From assembly GCA_023807065.1 (NCBI GenBank), contig JAJJLU010000853.1, positions 1-16,337 of the forward strand: a DNA stretch of 16,337 nt, given 5' to 3'. Source of the stretch: Isotricha intestinalis. Lineage: Eukaryota; Ciliophora; Litostomatea; Vestibuliferida; Isotrichidae. Under the pieces are notes generated by a model, which was not told the DNA's origin, ran no database searches, and saw only the letters and a list, made by a program, of their open reading frames with translations. The translations under genes were made by a program, and so were the position numbers. Below, one piece after another: positions 16,158 to 16,337 of this stretch; position 1 is the stretch's first letter, and every line of letters begins with the position of its first letter.

Positions 16158-16337
16158 TTATTTCTTTTTCTTTTTCTCATTTTTTTTCTTCTTAACATAA
16201 TCATCAATTTTCTTTTTTAAATCTTTACAAGGAACAAGCATTTCTTTAGTTAACTTAGTCCTATTAAAAGGATCATTTTGATCAGAAAGTAAATGTTGTT
16301 CAATAGTTTTTCTATCAACAATAACTTTACTAACAGG
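16158..16337 (-). CDS. UFD2: UFD2/UBE4-type ubiquitin conjugation factor, C-terminal U-box (partial)
   Basis: Only the last 59 codons plus TAA are in the window; the gene continues beyond the right edge. The residues read SKVIVDRKTIEQHLLSDQ, then NDPFNRTKLTKEML, then VPCKDLKKKIDDY. This matches the second half of a U-box (the xDRxxIxxHLLxxxxDPFNRxxL pattern) at the very C-terminus of UFD2/UBE4 E4 enzymes. These proteins elongate ubiquitin chains on substrates for the proteasome, often with Cdc48/p97. The U-box keeps a RING-like fold without zinc ligands, consistent with no Cys/His pattern here. An 11-residue tail follows (KKKKNEKKKKK), unusually lysine-rich for this family and possibly a nuclear signal. 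Other U-box E3s are possible, but the C-terminal placement and DPFNR motif favour UFD2. Confidence 0.88.
   Translation of the reverse strand, partial: PVSKVIVDRKTIEQHLLSDQNDPFNRTKLTKEMLVPCKDLKKKIDDYVKKKKNEKKKKK

Noticed and set aside
1..16337. tRNA, rRNA, CRISPR array, transposon or viral genes
   Set aside because: Reading both strands I saw no cloverleaf-like GC-rich segment, no regular spaced repeats, no transposase or integrase motifs and no terminal inverted repeats beyond short A+T palindromes.

Overview
The window is the end of a very A+T-rich (roughly four fifths A+T by eye) linear eukaryotic chromosome, most likely a macronuclear chromosome of a ciliate. It opens with five copies of the 7-mer CCCCAAT plus partial copies, a telomeric C-strand one base longer than the CCCCAA of Tetrahymena. 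Genes are densely packed and introns tiny (28-32 bp). Proteins are N/K-rich, and the gene families (TmcB-like PAS membrane proteins, SHAQKYF Myb) are ones typically expanded in ciliates. All ten visible stops are TAA (eight) or TGA (two), with no sign that TAA or TAG encode glutamine. That combination fits a litostome ciliate, and the 7-mer telomere makes me think of rumen entodiniomorphs such as Entodinium. The placement is from memory and is an inference.

Layout: telomere (1-38); a short spacer; a gene for an unrecognised, possibly N-myristoylated protein (209-874, minus); an Asn-rich protein ending in a CaaX box (1250-2629, minus); a small zinc-ribbon-like protein (2894-3106, minus); a divergently placed SHAQKYF-type Myb (3242-4144, plus); and a two-intron gene for a charged protein of unknown function (4690-6261, plus), whose first two exons I reconstructed. 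This last gene converges on a block of four minus-strand genes: a CDK7-like kinase (6455-7426), a NUDT5-type ADP-sugar pyrophosphatase (7626-8339), a divergent importin-alpha (8415-10019) and a 1730-residue TmcB-like PAS membrane protein (10088-15343, two introns reconstructed). An apparently gene-poor 814 bp stretch follows. The window ends inside the C-terminal U-box of a UFD2/UBE4-type ubiquitin conjugation factor (16158-16337, minus).

The genes do not form one pathway. They look like a normal run of housekeeping and signalling genes: cell-cycle/transcription kinase, nucleotide sanitation, nuclear import, membrane sensing, ubiquitin chain elongation. The most informative signals are the telomere unit, the tiny introns with a recurring GTAAAATA donor, the apparently standard stop codons, and several divergent residues in otherwise familiar proteins. 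I found no convincing mobile element, CRISPR array, tRNA or rRNA, and no clearly new multi-gene system.
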